The notes under the pieces were generated by a model. The model saw only the letters and a program-made list of their open reading frames with translations. It searched no databases and was not told the origin of the DNA. A stretch of DNA of 64,000 nucleotides from JBFKQC01 sp041627895 (lineage in GTDB: Bacteria; Pseudomonadota; Alphaproteobacteria; Rhodobacterales; Rhodobacteraceae), in contig JBFKQC010000006.1 of the NCBI GenBank assembly GCA_041627895.1, forward strand, positions 23,221 to 87,220, given 5' to 3'. The position numbers and the translations under genes were made by a program. Positions within the stretch are counted from its first letter, which is position 1; the number at the start of each line of letters is the position of its first letter. Shown one piece after another: positions 17,296-25,507 of the stretch.

Positions 17296-18477
17296 ATGGT
17301 GCGCCGGGTCTCGATCTTCGGCGCCTCGGGGTCGATCGGACAGAACACGATCGACCTGATCCGGCGCGACAGGGAAGCGTTCAAAATCATCGCCTTGACG
17401 GGCGGCGCCAACGTCGAGCAACTGGCCCGCGATGCGCGCGAGCTGGGCGCGGCGGTGGCGGTGACCGCCTACGAGGACCGGCTGGGCGACCTGCGCGAGG
17501 CGCTGGCCGGGTCGGGCACAGAGGCGGCCGCGGGCGAGACCGCGATGCTGGAGGCCGCGGCGCGGCCCGCCGACTGGGTGATGTCGGCCATCGTCGGCGC
17601 CGCGGGGCTGGCGCCGGGGCTGGCCGCACTGGAACACGGGTCCACGCTGGCGCTGGCCAACAAGGAAAGCCTGGTGACGGCCGGGCCCCTGCTGATGCGG
17701 ACCGCGCGCGACCACGGCGCCACGGTGCTGCCGGTCGACAGCGAGCATTCCGGCGTCTTCCAGGCGCTGGTCGGCGAGGATATCGGCGCGGTCGAGCGGA
17801 TCATCCTGACCGCGTCGGGGGGCGCGTTCCGCGACTGGCCGCTCGAAGCGCTGGCGCGCGCGACACCCGAAGAGGCCGCGAGCCACCCGAATTGGGCCAT
17901 GGGGCAAAGGATCACGATCGACAGTGCGTCCATGTTCAACAAGTCACTGGAACTGATTGAAACCCATGAATATTTCGGCATTGCGCCCGAGCGGGTCGAG
18001 GTGCTGGTGCATCCCGAGAGCCTGATCCACGCGCTGGTGGGGTTCCGCGACGGGGCGCTGATGGCCCATGTCGGACCGGCGGACATGCGCCACGCCATCG
18101 GCTATGCGCTGAACTGGCCCGAGCGGCGCGATTTGCCGGTCGAGCGGCTGGATCTGGCCGCGATCGGTTCGCTCAGCTTCCGGGCGCCCGATAACGCGCG
18201 CTGGCCGGCGCTGCGGCTGGCGCGCGAGGTGATGAAGACCGGCGGTCTGGCCGGCGCCGTGTTCAACGCGGCCAAGGAACGCGCACTCGACGGGTTCATC
18301 GCGCGCGAGATCGGATTCACCGCCATGACGGGGGTGGTCGAGGCGGTGTTGACCCAATTGTCATCGGAAACCGGCCTTGGTTCGGCCCAGATTACCCTTG
18401 ATAACGTGCGCCAGATCGACCATCTCGCCCGTATCCGCGCGGCAGAGGTGATCGCGAGGCAGAGCCGGATGGGCTAG
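17296..18477 (+). CDS. dxr: 1-deoxy-D-xylulose 5-phosphate reductoisomerase
   Basis: Dxr rearranges and reduces DXP to MEP, the committing step of the MEP isoprenoid route and the target of fosmidomycin. 393 residues. N-terminal NADPH site VSIFGASGSIGQNT, then LANKESLVTAG, the metal and substrate site PVDSEHSG, and MGQRITIDSASMFNKSLE. It starts 2 bases after cdsA. A perfect 8-bp hairpin (ATGGGCTA/TAGCCCAT, loop GAA, 18469-18487) spans its stop codon just before rseP. Confidence 0.97.
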   Translation: MVRRVSIFGASGSIGQNTIDLIRRDREAFKIIALTGGANVEQLARDARELGAAVAVTAYEDRLGDLREALAGSGTEAAAGETAMLEAAARPADWVMSAIVGAAGLAPGLAALEHGSTLALANKESLVTAGPLLMRTARDHGATVLPVDSEHSGVFQALVGEDIGAVERIILTASGGAFRDWPLEALARATPEEAASHPNWAMGQRITIDSASMFNKSLELIETHEYFGIAPERVEVLVHPESLIHALVGFRDGALMAHVGPADMRHAIGYALNWPERRDLPVERLDLAAIGSLSFRAPDNARWPALRLAREVMKTGGLAGAVFNAAKERALDGFIAREIGFTAMTGVVEAVLTQLSSETGLGSAQITLDNVRQIDHLARIRAAEVIARQSRMG

Positions 18478-18516
18478 AATAGCCCATCCAGAGTCGAGAA
18501 TAACGAGGCAGGCGGT

Positions 18517-19854
18517 TTGGAACTCATCGACCTGATCCCGTCCTTCGGGAACACGCTTTACACCATCGGCGCCTTCATCATCGCGCTGAGCGTCATCGTG
18601 GCGGTGCATGAATACGGCCATTACATCGTCGGCCGCTGGTGCGGGATCAAGGCAGAGGTGTTCTCGATCGGCTTCGGCCCGGTGCTGTACGCGCGCGAGG
18701 ACCGGCACGGCACGGTCTGGCAGGTCGCAGCGCTGCCGTTCGGGGGCTACGTCAAGTTTCTGGGCGACGCCAGCGCGGTCAGCGACAAGGCCAGCGACGA
18801 ATTCGAAGGCTTCGACGACGAGACCAAGCGCCACACGATGCACGGCGCGCCGCTCTGGGCGCGGGCGGCCACGGTGGCGGCGGGGCCGGTGTTCAACTTT
18901 GCGCTGTCGATCGTGGTCTTCGCGGCGATCCTGTTGTTCCGCGGCGTCGCTGCCGATCCCCTGACCATCGACGAGCTGCGCCCGGCGCCGGGCGGGGTCG
19001 AGGCGCTGCAGCCGGGCGACCAGGTGGTCGCGATCAACGGCCAGCCGACGCCGAAGGTCGACGAGCTGGAAGGCTTCTTCGACACGCTGCCTGAAACCGC
19101 GACGCTGGACTACACGCTGCGCCGCGACGGGCGCGAACTGACGGTGACCGCGCCGCATGCCTTCCCGCCGATGGTGTCCGGCGTCACTTCGGGTTCGGCC
19201 GCGATGGAGGCGGGGCTGGAACCGGGCGACGTGATCGTGGCGGTCGACGGCGTCGAGGTCAGCACCTTCTCGGAGCTGCGCGAGATCGTCGGCGGCTCTG
19301 GCGGCAGGACCTTGAGCCTGGAAATCTGGCGCGCGGGCGAGACCTTCAGCGCCCAGATGACGCCCCGCAGCGTCGACATCCCGCGCCGCGACGGCAGCTT
19401 CGAGACCCGCTATCTGATCGGGGTCTCGGGCGGCATGCTGTTCACCCCGATGACCGAAACGCCGGGTCTCGGCGCGGCGGCGGGATATGGCGTCAGCCAG
19501 ACCTTCTTTATCGTGCGCTCGTCGATTTCGGGGCTCTACCACATGGCGGTGGGCGCGATCAGCTCGTGCAACCTGCGCGGCCCGGTGGGAATCGCCCAGA
19601 CCAGCGGCGCGGCGGCCAGCCAGGGGCTGACCAGCTTCATCTGGTTCATCGCGGTGCTGTCGACGGCGGTCGGGCTTTTGAACCTGTTCCCGATCCCGGT
19701 CCTGGACGGCGGGCACCTGGTGTTCCACGCCTACGAGGCGATGGCGGGCCGGCCGCCCAGCGACACGGCGCTGAAGGTGCTGATGAGCGTCGGTCTTGCG
19801 CTGATTCTGACGCTGATGGTCTTCGCGCTGTCGAACGACCTCTTCTGCCCATAG
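18517..19854 (+). CDS. rseP: Regulator of sigma-E protease, M50 site-2 protease
   Basis: An inner-membrane zinc protease that in E. coli cuts the anti-sigma factor RseA and clears signal-peptide remnants. 445 residues. HEYGH at about 31-35 is the metal site, LDGGH near 400 the second Asp motif. Two PDZ-like domains occupy about 155-310, between membrane spans. The start is TTG at 18517, chosen because GAGG lies just upstream and the protein then begins MELIDLIPSFGN. No rseA or rpoE gene is nearby, so the substrate in this organism is unknown. It follows dxr by 39 bases. Confidence 0.95.
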   Translation: MELIDLIPSFGNTLYTIGAFIIALSVIVAVHEYGHYIVGRWCGIKAEVFSIGFGPVLYAREDRHGTVWQVAALPFGGYVKFLGDASAVSDKASDEFEGFDDETKRHTMHGAPLWARAATVAAGPVFNFALSIVVFAAILLFRGVAADPLTIDELRPAPGGVEALQPGDQVVAINGQPTPKVDELEGFFDTLPETATLDYTLRRDGRELTVTAPHAFPPMVSGVTSGSAAMEAGLEPGDVIVAVDGVEVSTFSELREIVGGSGGRTLSLEIWRAGETFSAQMTPRSVDIPRRDGSFETRYLIGVSGGMLFTPMTETPGLGAAAGYGVSQTFFIVRSSISGLYHMAVGAISSCNLRGPVGIAQTSGAAASQGLTSFIWFIAVLSTAVGLLNLFPIPVLDGGHLVFHAYEAMAGRPPSDTALKVLMSVGLALILTLMVFALSNDLFCP

Positions 19855-19974
19855 CGCCCGCCCGTAGAAAAACGCCCGAAAACCCGCCCGCAAAAACCCG
19901 CTCGAATGCCGCATTTCGGCCCGATTTGCGCCCTAGCGTCCCTGCCAAGACGCAACTCATGCGAGGTCCGGCAA

Positions 19975-20100
19975 ATGGATACGCTGAAAGACGGTGTGAG
20001 CAGCCTGTCGCTGATCGCGAACCTGAACTGGGACCGGGTCCTGTTTCTCGGGCTGATCGGCGCGTCGCTGTTCGGGGCGAGCTTTATCGGGTCGCTCTGA
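19975..20100 (+). CDS. 41-residue putative single-span membrane protein, unknown
   Basis: A small gene not recognised from any family. It starts at the ATG of GGCAAATGGATACG, with GCGAGG about 8 bases upstream. The 41 residues have a polar N-terminus (MDTLKDGVSSLSLIANLNWD) and one hydrophobic stretch from about 22 to the C-terminus (VLFLGLIGASLFGASFIGSL). A strong intrinsic terminator lies 28 bases after the stop. It sits between rseP and bamA, possibly as its own transcript or as the end of the rseP operon. The 120 bases upstream hold short CCCG-AAAA reiterations and no clear promoter. Confidence 0.6.
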   Translation: MDTLKDGVSSLSLIANLNWDRVLFLGLIGASLFGASFIGSL

Positions 20101-20128
20101 GCCGCGCGGCACCCGCGGAAGACGGACG

Positions 20129-20152
20129 ACGCCCGCCCCGGCGGGCGTTTTT
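20129..20152 (+). terminator. Rho-independent terminator after the 41-aa ORF
   Basis: An 8-bp stem ACGCCCGC/GCGGGCGT with a CCCG loop, followed by TTTT and then CTTT. It separates the pyrH-rseP unit from bamA, which therefore needs its own promoter. Confidence 0.85.
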
Positions 20153-20272
20153 CTTTGGCCCGAAAAGGGGGGTAGTCCACAGCCGGCCCTGGGGATAACC
20201 CCGGTTCGCGGCGCTCACAACATCTGGTGTGGCAATTGTCACGCTACGGCATTGCTTGGGGTGGCACGGCTT

Positions 20273-20301
20273 TTGACAAGCCCTGGCAATCCCGTTACTG
20301 A
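20273..20301 (+). promoter_or_regulatory. Possible sigma-70-type promoter of bamA
   Basis: TTGACA, 17 bases, then TACTGA, about 37 bases before the bamA ATG. The -35 is perfect and the -10 is weak. A terminator lies just upstream, so a promoter is needed in this interval. Confidence 0.45.
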
Positions 20302-20337
20302 GGCAAAAAATGCCTGGGTGTTACGGGGTCAAAACCG

Positions 20338-22686
20338 ATGGGACGTGAAGCGCGGGGCGAGTGTGGCGCACGGGCGGATTGCATGGGCCGTGCGGCGCGG
20401 GTCGCCGGTTTCGTTTTTCTCTTTCTTTCAGTGATTTATGCGGGTCTCGCCAGCCCGGCGGCGGCGCAGACCTACCGGTTCTCCTCGGTCGAGATCGAGG
20501 GCGCCACCCGGATCGAGCCTGCCACCGTCCTCAGCTACGCAGGAATCGCCCGGGGCGAGACGGTGACGGCGGGCGAATTGAACGCGGCCTACCAGCGCGT
20601 GCTGGCCTCGGGCCTGTTCGAGACCGTGTCGTTCGAACCCGCCGGCAGCCGGCTGGTGATCCGCGTGACCGAGTTCCCGACGGTCAACCGCATCAACTTC
20701 GAGGGCAACCGGCGGCTGAAGGACGAGGAACTGGCGCAGATCGTGCAAAGCCAGGTGCGGCGGGTCTATTCGCCCTCGCTGGCCGAACAGGACGCCGCGC
20801 GCATCGTGCAGGCCTACGAACAGGCCGGACGGCTGGCCGCGAATGTCGATCCGGTGATCATCCGCCGCTCGAACAACCGTGTCGACCTGGTGTTCGAGAT
20901 CAAGGAAGGCCGCGTGATCGAGGTCGAGCGGATCAGCTTCGTCGGCAACCGGAACTATTCCGACCGGCGCCTGCGCCGCGTCCTGGAATCGAAGCAGGCC
21001 GGCCTTCTGCGCCTCATCATCCAGCGCGACACCTTCGTCGCCGACCGGATCGAGTTCGACAAGCAGGTGCTGCGCGATTTCTACCTCAGCCGCGGCTACG
21101 TCGATTTCGAAATCCTCTCGGCCTCGCCCGAATTCGCGCGCGAGCGCGACGCGTTCTTCGTCACCTTCAACGTCCGCGAGGGCCAGAGGTTCAGCTTTGG
21201 CGAGATCACCACGACCTCGGACCTGCCGGAAATCGACATCGACGAGTTCCATTCTCAGATTCGCATCCGCCCGGGCCAGACCTATTCGCCGAACGGCGTC
21301 GACGGCACGATCCAGCGGCTCGAGCGGCTGGCGATCCAGAAGGGGTTCGACTTCATCCGCGTCGAGCCGCGGGTGACGCGCAACGACCGTGCCCAGACGC
21401 TGGACATCGAGTTCGCCGTGGTGCGCGGGCCGCGCGTCTTCGTCGAGCGGATCGACATCGAGGGCAACGCCACGACGCTGGACCGTGTGGTGCGGCGCCA
21501 GTTCCGCACGGTCGAGGGCGACCCGTTCAACCCGCGCGAGATTCGCGACGCGGCGGAACGCATTCGCGCGCTCGGCTTCTTTTCCAAGGCCGATGTCGAT
21601 GCGCGCGAGGGTTCGGCGCCCGACCAGGTGGTGGTCGATGTGGATCTCGAAGAGCAGCCGACCGGCAGCCTGGGCTTCGGCGCGACCTACAGCTCGGCCT
21701 CGGGCGTCGGCTTCAACGTCAGCTTCTCCGAGCGCAATTTCCTCGGCCGCGGCCAGGCGCTGCGGTTCGAGTTCGCCAGCACCACGGATTCGGGCGTCTA
21801 TTCGTTCAGCTTCACCGAACCGGCCTTCCTGGGCCGCGATCTGTCGTTCGGGGTCTTCGCGCGCTATGCCGAGAACAACACGGTGATCAACACCTCGTAC
21901 AACACCCGGCTGGGCGAGGGGGGGCTGTCGCTGGAATTCCCGGTCAGCGAATTCGGCCGGTTCGGCGTGAACTACAAGGTGCGCGCGTCCGAGGTGAAGG
22001 ACGTGCCGGCGGCCTCGTCGGCGATCCTGATCGCAGAGGATGCGCGCGGGCTCGAATACGACAGCATCCTCGGCTACTCCTACAGCTACCGGACGCTGCA
22101 GGGCGGGCTGAACCCCGAGGCCGGGGTGCTGTTCCGCTGGAGCCAGGATTTCGCCGGTCTGGGCGGGGACAACGAATACGTCAATTCCGAGGTCCTGGTC
22201 GTCGGCGAGCGCAAGATCATGAACGACGAGGTGACGCTGCGCGCGATCTTCGAGGGCGGCGCGCATGTCTCGTTCGGCGGCGGGGTCAGCCGGGTGACGG
22301 ACCGCTTCACGCTGAACGGCAAGATGCGCGGCTTCGACGCCAACGGCGTCGGCCCGCGCGACCTGGGCGCGGCGAACACCGACCTGCTTGGCGGCAACTA
22401 CTACGCGGTGGCCCGGTTCGAGGCCGAGTTCCCGCTGGGCCTGCCCGAGGAATACGGCATCCACGGCGGCGTGTTCCTGGATGTCGGCACGCTCTGGGGG
22501 CTCGACAACACCGCCGGCACCGGCGGTCCGGTGGATGACAGCGCGCATCTCCGCTCGTCGGTCGGCATCTCGATCTTCTGGGACACGCCGATCGGTCCCT
22601 TGCGGTTCAACTTCGCCAAGCCGATCGAAAAGCGGCCCTACGACCTCGAGCGCGAGTTCGACCTGACGATCTCGACCCGGTTCTAG
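20338..22686 (+). CDS. bamA: Outer membrane protein assembly factor BamA
   Basis: BamA is the Omp85 core that folds beta-barrel proteins into the outer membrane. 782 residues. A hydrophobic signal (VAGFVFLFLSVIYAGLASPAAAQ) is followed by five POTRA domains (about 45-420) and a C-terminal 16-strand barrel. Near the end is RSSVGISIFWDTPIGPLRFNFAKP, holding the Omp85 family's conserved region, and the last residue is Phe (TISTRF), the usual barrel-terminal aromatic. An in-frame ATG at 20383 would give a more typical signal peptide length, so the start is open between the two. It heads bamA-skp-fabZ-lpxA-lpxI-lpxB. Confidence 0.96.
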   Translation: MGREARGECGARADCMGRAARVAGFVFLFLSVIYAGLASPAAAQTYRFSSVEIEGATRIEPATVLSYAGIARGETVTAGELNAAYQRVLASGLFETVSFEPAGSRLVIRVTEFPTVNRINFEGNRRLKDEELAQIVQSQVRRVYSPSLAEQDAARIVQAYEQAGRLAANVDPVIIRRSNNRVDLVFEIKEGRVIEVERISFVGNRNYSDRRLRRVLESKQAGLLRLIIQRDTFVADRIEFDKQVLRDFYLSRGYVDFEILSASPEFARERDAFFVTFNVREGQRFSFGEITTTSDLPEIDIDEFHSQIRIRPGQTYSPNGVDGTIQRLERLAIQKGFDFIRVEPRVTRNDRAQTLDIEFAVVRGPRVFVERIDIEGNATTLDRVVRRQFRTVEGDPFNPREIRDAAERIRALGFFSKADVDAREGSAPDQVVVDVDLEEQPTGSLGFGATYSSASGVGFNVSFSERNFLGRGQALRFEFASTTDSGVYSFSFTEPAFLGRDLSFGVFARYAENNTVINTSYNTRLGEGGLSLEFPVSEFGRFGVNYKVRASEVKDVPAASSAILIAEDARGLEYDSILGYSYSYRTLQGGLNPEAGVLFRWSQDFAGLGGDNEYVNSEVLVVGERKIMNDEVTLRAIFEGGAHVSFGGGVSRVTDRFTLNGKMRGFDANGVGPRDLGAANTDLLGGNYYAVARFEAEFPLGLPEEYGIHGGVFLDVGTLWGLDNTAGTGGPVDDSAHLRSSVGISIFWDTPIGPLRFNFAKPIEKRPYDLEREFDLTISTRF

Positions 22687-22688
22687 CC

Positions 22689-23363
22689 ATGCGCGGGCTG
22701 AGGGCCCTGGCGCTGGCGGCGGCCTGCCTTGCCGGCGCCGTCGCGGCCGGCGATGCGCAGGACGTCATCCAGGTTCCGTCGCCGATCCTGACGCTGGACC
22801 AGGAGCGGCTGTTCGAGGGCTCGCGCGCGGCGGCGCGGATCTCGGCCGAGATCGAGCGCCGCACCAACGAGCTGACCGCCGAGAACCGGCGCATCGAGGC
22901 CGAGCTGACCGAAGAGGAGCTGGCGCTGACCGAGCGCAGGGCCGCGCTGACCCCGGCAGAGTTCCGCGACCTGGCGGATGCGTTCCACGAAAAGGTCCAG
23001 GGCATCCGCGCGGCGCAGGACGCCAAGGCGCGCGAATTGCAGCGCATGCAGGAAGAGGAACGCCAGTCGTTCCTGCGCCAGATCACCCCGGTCCTGGCCG
23101 AGATCGTGCGCGAGCGCGGCGCCGTCCTGGTGGTCGACCGCCGCTCGGTGATCCTGTCGGCGGAAAGCATCGACATCACCGACGAGGCGATCGAGCGGAT
23201 CAACGAGGTCTTTGAACTGCCCGACGCGCCAGAGCCCGGCCCCGGCGAGCGGCCCGAGCCGCCGGCGCCCGGGTCGCCGGCGCCGATCCCGATGCCCGGG
23301 CCGGCGCCCGCGCCGGACCCGGAACCAGAGGTTCCCGACACGCCCGCGGTGCCCGCCGAGTAG
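22689..23363 (+). CDS. skp: OmpH/Skp-family periplasmic chaperone with proline-rich tail
   Basis: Skp trimers hold unfolded outer-membrane proteins on the way to BamA. 224 residues against about 160 in E. coli. Signal peptide to about residue 24, then VIQVPSPILTLDQERLFEGSRA, and long charged coiled-coil tentacles (about 50-125, RISAEIERRTNELTAENRR, LQRMQEEER). The C-terminal 45 residues are an added low-complexity tail of Pro, Gly, Glu and Ala (from EPGPGERPEPPAPGSPAP on). It starts 2 bases after bamA. The tail could reach the cell wall or be a spacer; that is inference. Confidence 0.88.
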   Translation: MRGLRALALAAACLAGAVAAGDAQDVIQVPSPILTLDQERLFEGSRAAARISAEIERRTNELTAENRRIEAELTEEELALTERRAALTPAEFRDLADAFHEKVQGIRAAQDAKARELQRMQEEERQSFLRQITPVLAEIVRERGAVLVVDRRSVILSAESIDITDEAIERINEVFELPDAPEPGPGERPEPPAPGSPAPIPMPGPAPAPDPEPEVPDTPAVPAE

Positions 23364-23438
23364 CCGCCAAGGCCGGTTGTCTCGGCGGCGGCGAGTTGCT
23401 ACCAGACCGGGGCCGGAGACCAGTGAAGGAAGCTGCCG

Positions 23439-23897
23439 ATGACCGAAGGTCTGCAAAGCGCGGGTATCGACCTGATCCAACGGATCATCCCGCATCGCTA
23501 TCCGTTCCTGCTGGTCGACCGCGTGGTCGATATCGACGGCACGAAGACCGCGACCGGCCTGAAGAACGTCAGCTTCAACGAGCCGCATTTCCAGGGCCAT
23601 TTCCCCGGCGCGCCGATCATGCCGGGTGTCACCATCATCGAGGCGATGGCACAGACCGCCGCCGTGATGGTGGGCGTGGCACAAGACCTCGCCGACCGGG
23701 ATTTCCTGATCTATTTCATGGCTATCGACGGGTGCAAGTTCCGCCGCAAGGTGGTGCCCGGCGACGTGCTGAAGCTGCATGTCGAGACCATGCGCGGCGG
23801 CTCGAAAATCTGGAAGTTCAGGGGCCGCGCCGAGGTCGAGGGCGACCTGGCCGCAGAGGCCGAGTTCACCGCCATGATCGACATGCCCGCCGCGTAG
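23439..23897 (+). CDS. fabZ: (3R)-hydroxyacyl-ACP dehydratase
   Basis: FabZ removes water from 3-hydroxyacyl-ACP in fatty acid synthesis and competes with LpxA for hydroxyacyl-ACP. 152 residues of the hotdog fold. Catalytic His is in EPHFQGHFPGAPIMPG and the catalytic Glu in TIIEAMAQTA. IIPHRYPFLLVDRV is the usual N-terminal motif. It lies 75 bases after skp, where many proteobacteria have lpxD; no lpxD is present here. Confidence 0.97.
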   Translation: MTEGLQSAGIDLIQRIIPHRYPFLLVDRVVDIDGTKTATGLKNVSFNEPHFQGHFPGAPIMPGVTIIEAMAQTAAVMVGVAQDLADRDFLIYFMAIDGCKFRRKVVPGDVLKLHVETMRGGSKIWKFRGRAEVEGDLAAEAEFTAMIDMPAA

Positions 23898-23903
23898 CCC
23901 CGC

Positions 23904-24701
23904 ATGGCCGTCGATCCAAGCGCCCGGGTTCATCCCACCGCCATCGTCGAGGACGGCGCCGCGATCGGGCCGGGCTGTGTCGTCGGGCCGTTCTGCACGG
24001 TCGGGCCGAGGGTGGTGCTGGGCACGGGCGTCACACTCAAAAGCCATGCCGTCGTCACAGGCATCACCGAGATCGGCGAGGGCACCACGATTTTTCCCTT
24101 CGCCTGCATCGGCGAGATCCCGCAGGATCTGAAGTTCAGGGGCGAGGAGACCCGCCTGATCGTCGGCGCGCGCAACCGCATCCGCGAGGGCGTGACGATG
24201 AACACCGGCACCGAGGGCGGCGGCGGCATCACCCGCGTCGGCGACGATTGCCTGTTCATGACCGGCGCCCACGTCGCGCATGACGCCCAGGTCGGCAGCC
24301 GGGTGATCGTCGCCAACCAGGGCGCCATCGCCGGCCATTGCGTGATCGAGGACGACGTGATCATTGGCGGGCTCTCGGGCGTGCACCAATGGGTGCGGAT
24401 CGGCCGTGGCGCGATCATCGGGGCGGTGACGATGGTGACCAACGACGTGATCCCGCACGGGCTGGTGCAGGGCCCGCGCGGCATCCTCGACGGCCTGAAC
24501 CTGGTGGGGCTGAAGCGCAAAGGCGTGGCGCGGTCCGACATCACCGCCCTGCGCGCGGCCTACCAGATGCTGGCCCAGGGCGAAGGCACGTTCCAGGATC
24601 GCGCGCGGCGGCTGTCGCAAGAGACCGAGAGCGACTATGTGCGCGAAGTGACGGCCTTCATCCTCGGGGCCTCGGACCGGTCCTTCCTGACGCCCGACTG
24701 A
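23904..24701 (+). CDS. lpxA: UDP-N-acetylglucosamine O-acyltransferase
   Basis: LpxA adds the first 3-hydroxyacyl chain to UDP-GlcNAc, opening lipid A synthesis. 265 residues. Left-handed beta-helix hexapeptide repeats run from about residue 3 to 190 (for example VHPTAIVEDGAAIGPGCVVG). The catalytic His lies in FMTGAHVAHDAQVG, and GGLSGVHQWVRIGRGA follows. The stop TGA overlaps the lpxI ATG by one base. A helical C-terminal domain completes the normal length. Confidence 0.97.
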   Translation: MAVDPSARVHPTAIVEDGAAIGPGCVVGPFCTVGPRVVLGTGVTLKSHAVVTGITEIGEGTTIFPFACIGEIPQDLKFRGEETRLIVGARNRIREGVTMNTGTEGGGGITRVGDDCLFMTGAHVAHDAQVGSRVIVANQGAIAGHCVIEDDVIIGGLSGVHQWVRIGRGAIIGAVTMVTNDVIPHGLVQGPRGILDGLNLVGLKRKGVARSDITALRAAYQMLAQGEGTFQDRARRLSQETESDYVREVTAFILGASDRSFLTPD

Positions 24702-25507
24702 TGGCCCGGCTCGCCATTCTCGCCGGACAGGGCGCGCTGCCGCAGATGATCGCGGCGGCGCATCCCGGGGCGCTGTTCGTGCAATTCGAGGGGCTGGCGG
24801 TGGACCGCCCCGGCAACGAGACGCTGGAAGCCTCCTACGAGCGGTTCGGCGAGATGTTCGCGGGCCTCGCCGCGCGCGGCGTCACCGAGGTGGTCTTTGC
24901 CGGGGGGCTGGCGCGTCCCGCGCTGAACCCGGCCAATTTCGATGCCCGGATGGCGGCGCTGGCGCCGCGCTTCCTCGCGGCGATGCAGGGCGGCGATGAC
25001 GGGCTGCTGCGCGCCGTGATCGACGCCTTCGAGGACGAGGGCTTTGCCGTGCGCGGCGCGCATGAGCTGCTCGGCGGCCTGACCGCTGCGCCGGGCCGTC
25101 TGGCCGGCCCCGAGCCGTCGGCGGCCGATCTGGCCGATGCCGCCCGGGCCCGCGCAATCCTCGCCGCGCTCGGGCCGCTCGACGTCGGCCAGGGCGCGGT
25201 GGTGGCGGACGGGCAGGCGCTCGGGGTCGAGACCGCGCAGGGCACCGACGCGATGCTGCGCTTCGTGGCCGGCACCCCGGCGAAGCTGCGCCAGCGCGCG
25301 CGCGGCGTGCTGGTGAAGGCGCCGAAGCCGGGGCAGGACCTGCGCGTGGACATGCCCGCGATCGGGCCCGGGACGATCGCCGCCGCGGCCGCCGCAGGGC
25401 TTGCGGGAATCGTGATCGAGGCCGGCACCGTGCTGCTGATCGACCGTGACGAGACCTTGCGGGCGGCCGATGCCGCCGGTCTGTTCCTGATCGCCGAGGC
25501 GCCCTAG
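24701..25507 (+). CDS. lpxI: UDP-2,3-diacylglucosamine pyrophosphatase, LpxI type
   Basis: LpxI hydrolyses UDP-2,3-diacylglucosamine to lipid X, replacing LpxH in many alphaproteobacteria. 268 residues (DUF1009 family). Seen: LAILAGQGALPQMIA at the start, VTEVVFAGGLARP, DDGLLRAVIDAFEDEGF, and the C-terminal VDMPAIGPGTIAAA. The ATG overlaps the lpxA stop by one base and the stop directly abuts the lpxB ATG. This tight lpxA-lpxI-lpxB order supports the assignment. Confidence 0.94.
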   Translation: MARLAILAGQGALPQMIAAAHPGALFVQFEGLAVDRPGNETLEASYERFGEMFAGLAARGVTEVVFAGGLARPALNPANFDARMAALAPRFLAAMQGGDDGLLRAVIDAFEDEGFAVRGAHELLGGLTAAPGRLAGPEPSAADLADAARARAILAALGPLDVGQGAVVADGQALGVETAQGTDAMLRFVAGTPAKLRQRARGVLVKAPKPGQDLRVDMPAIGPGTIAAAAAAGLAGIVIEAGTVLLIDRDETLRAADAAGLFLIAEAP

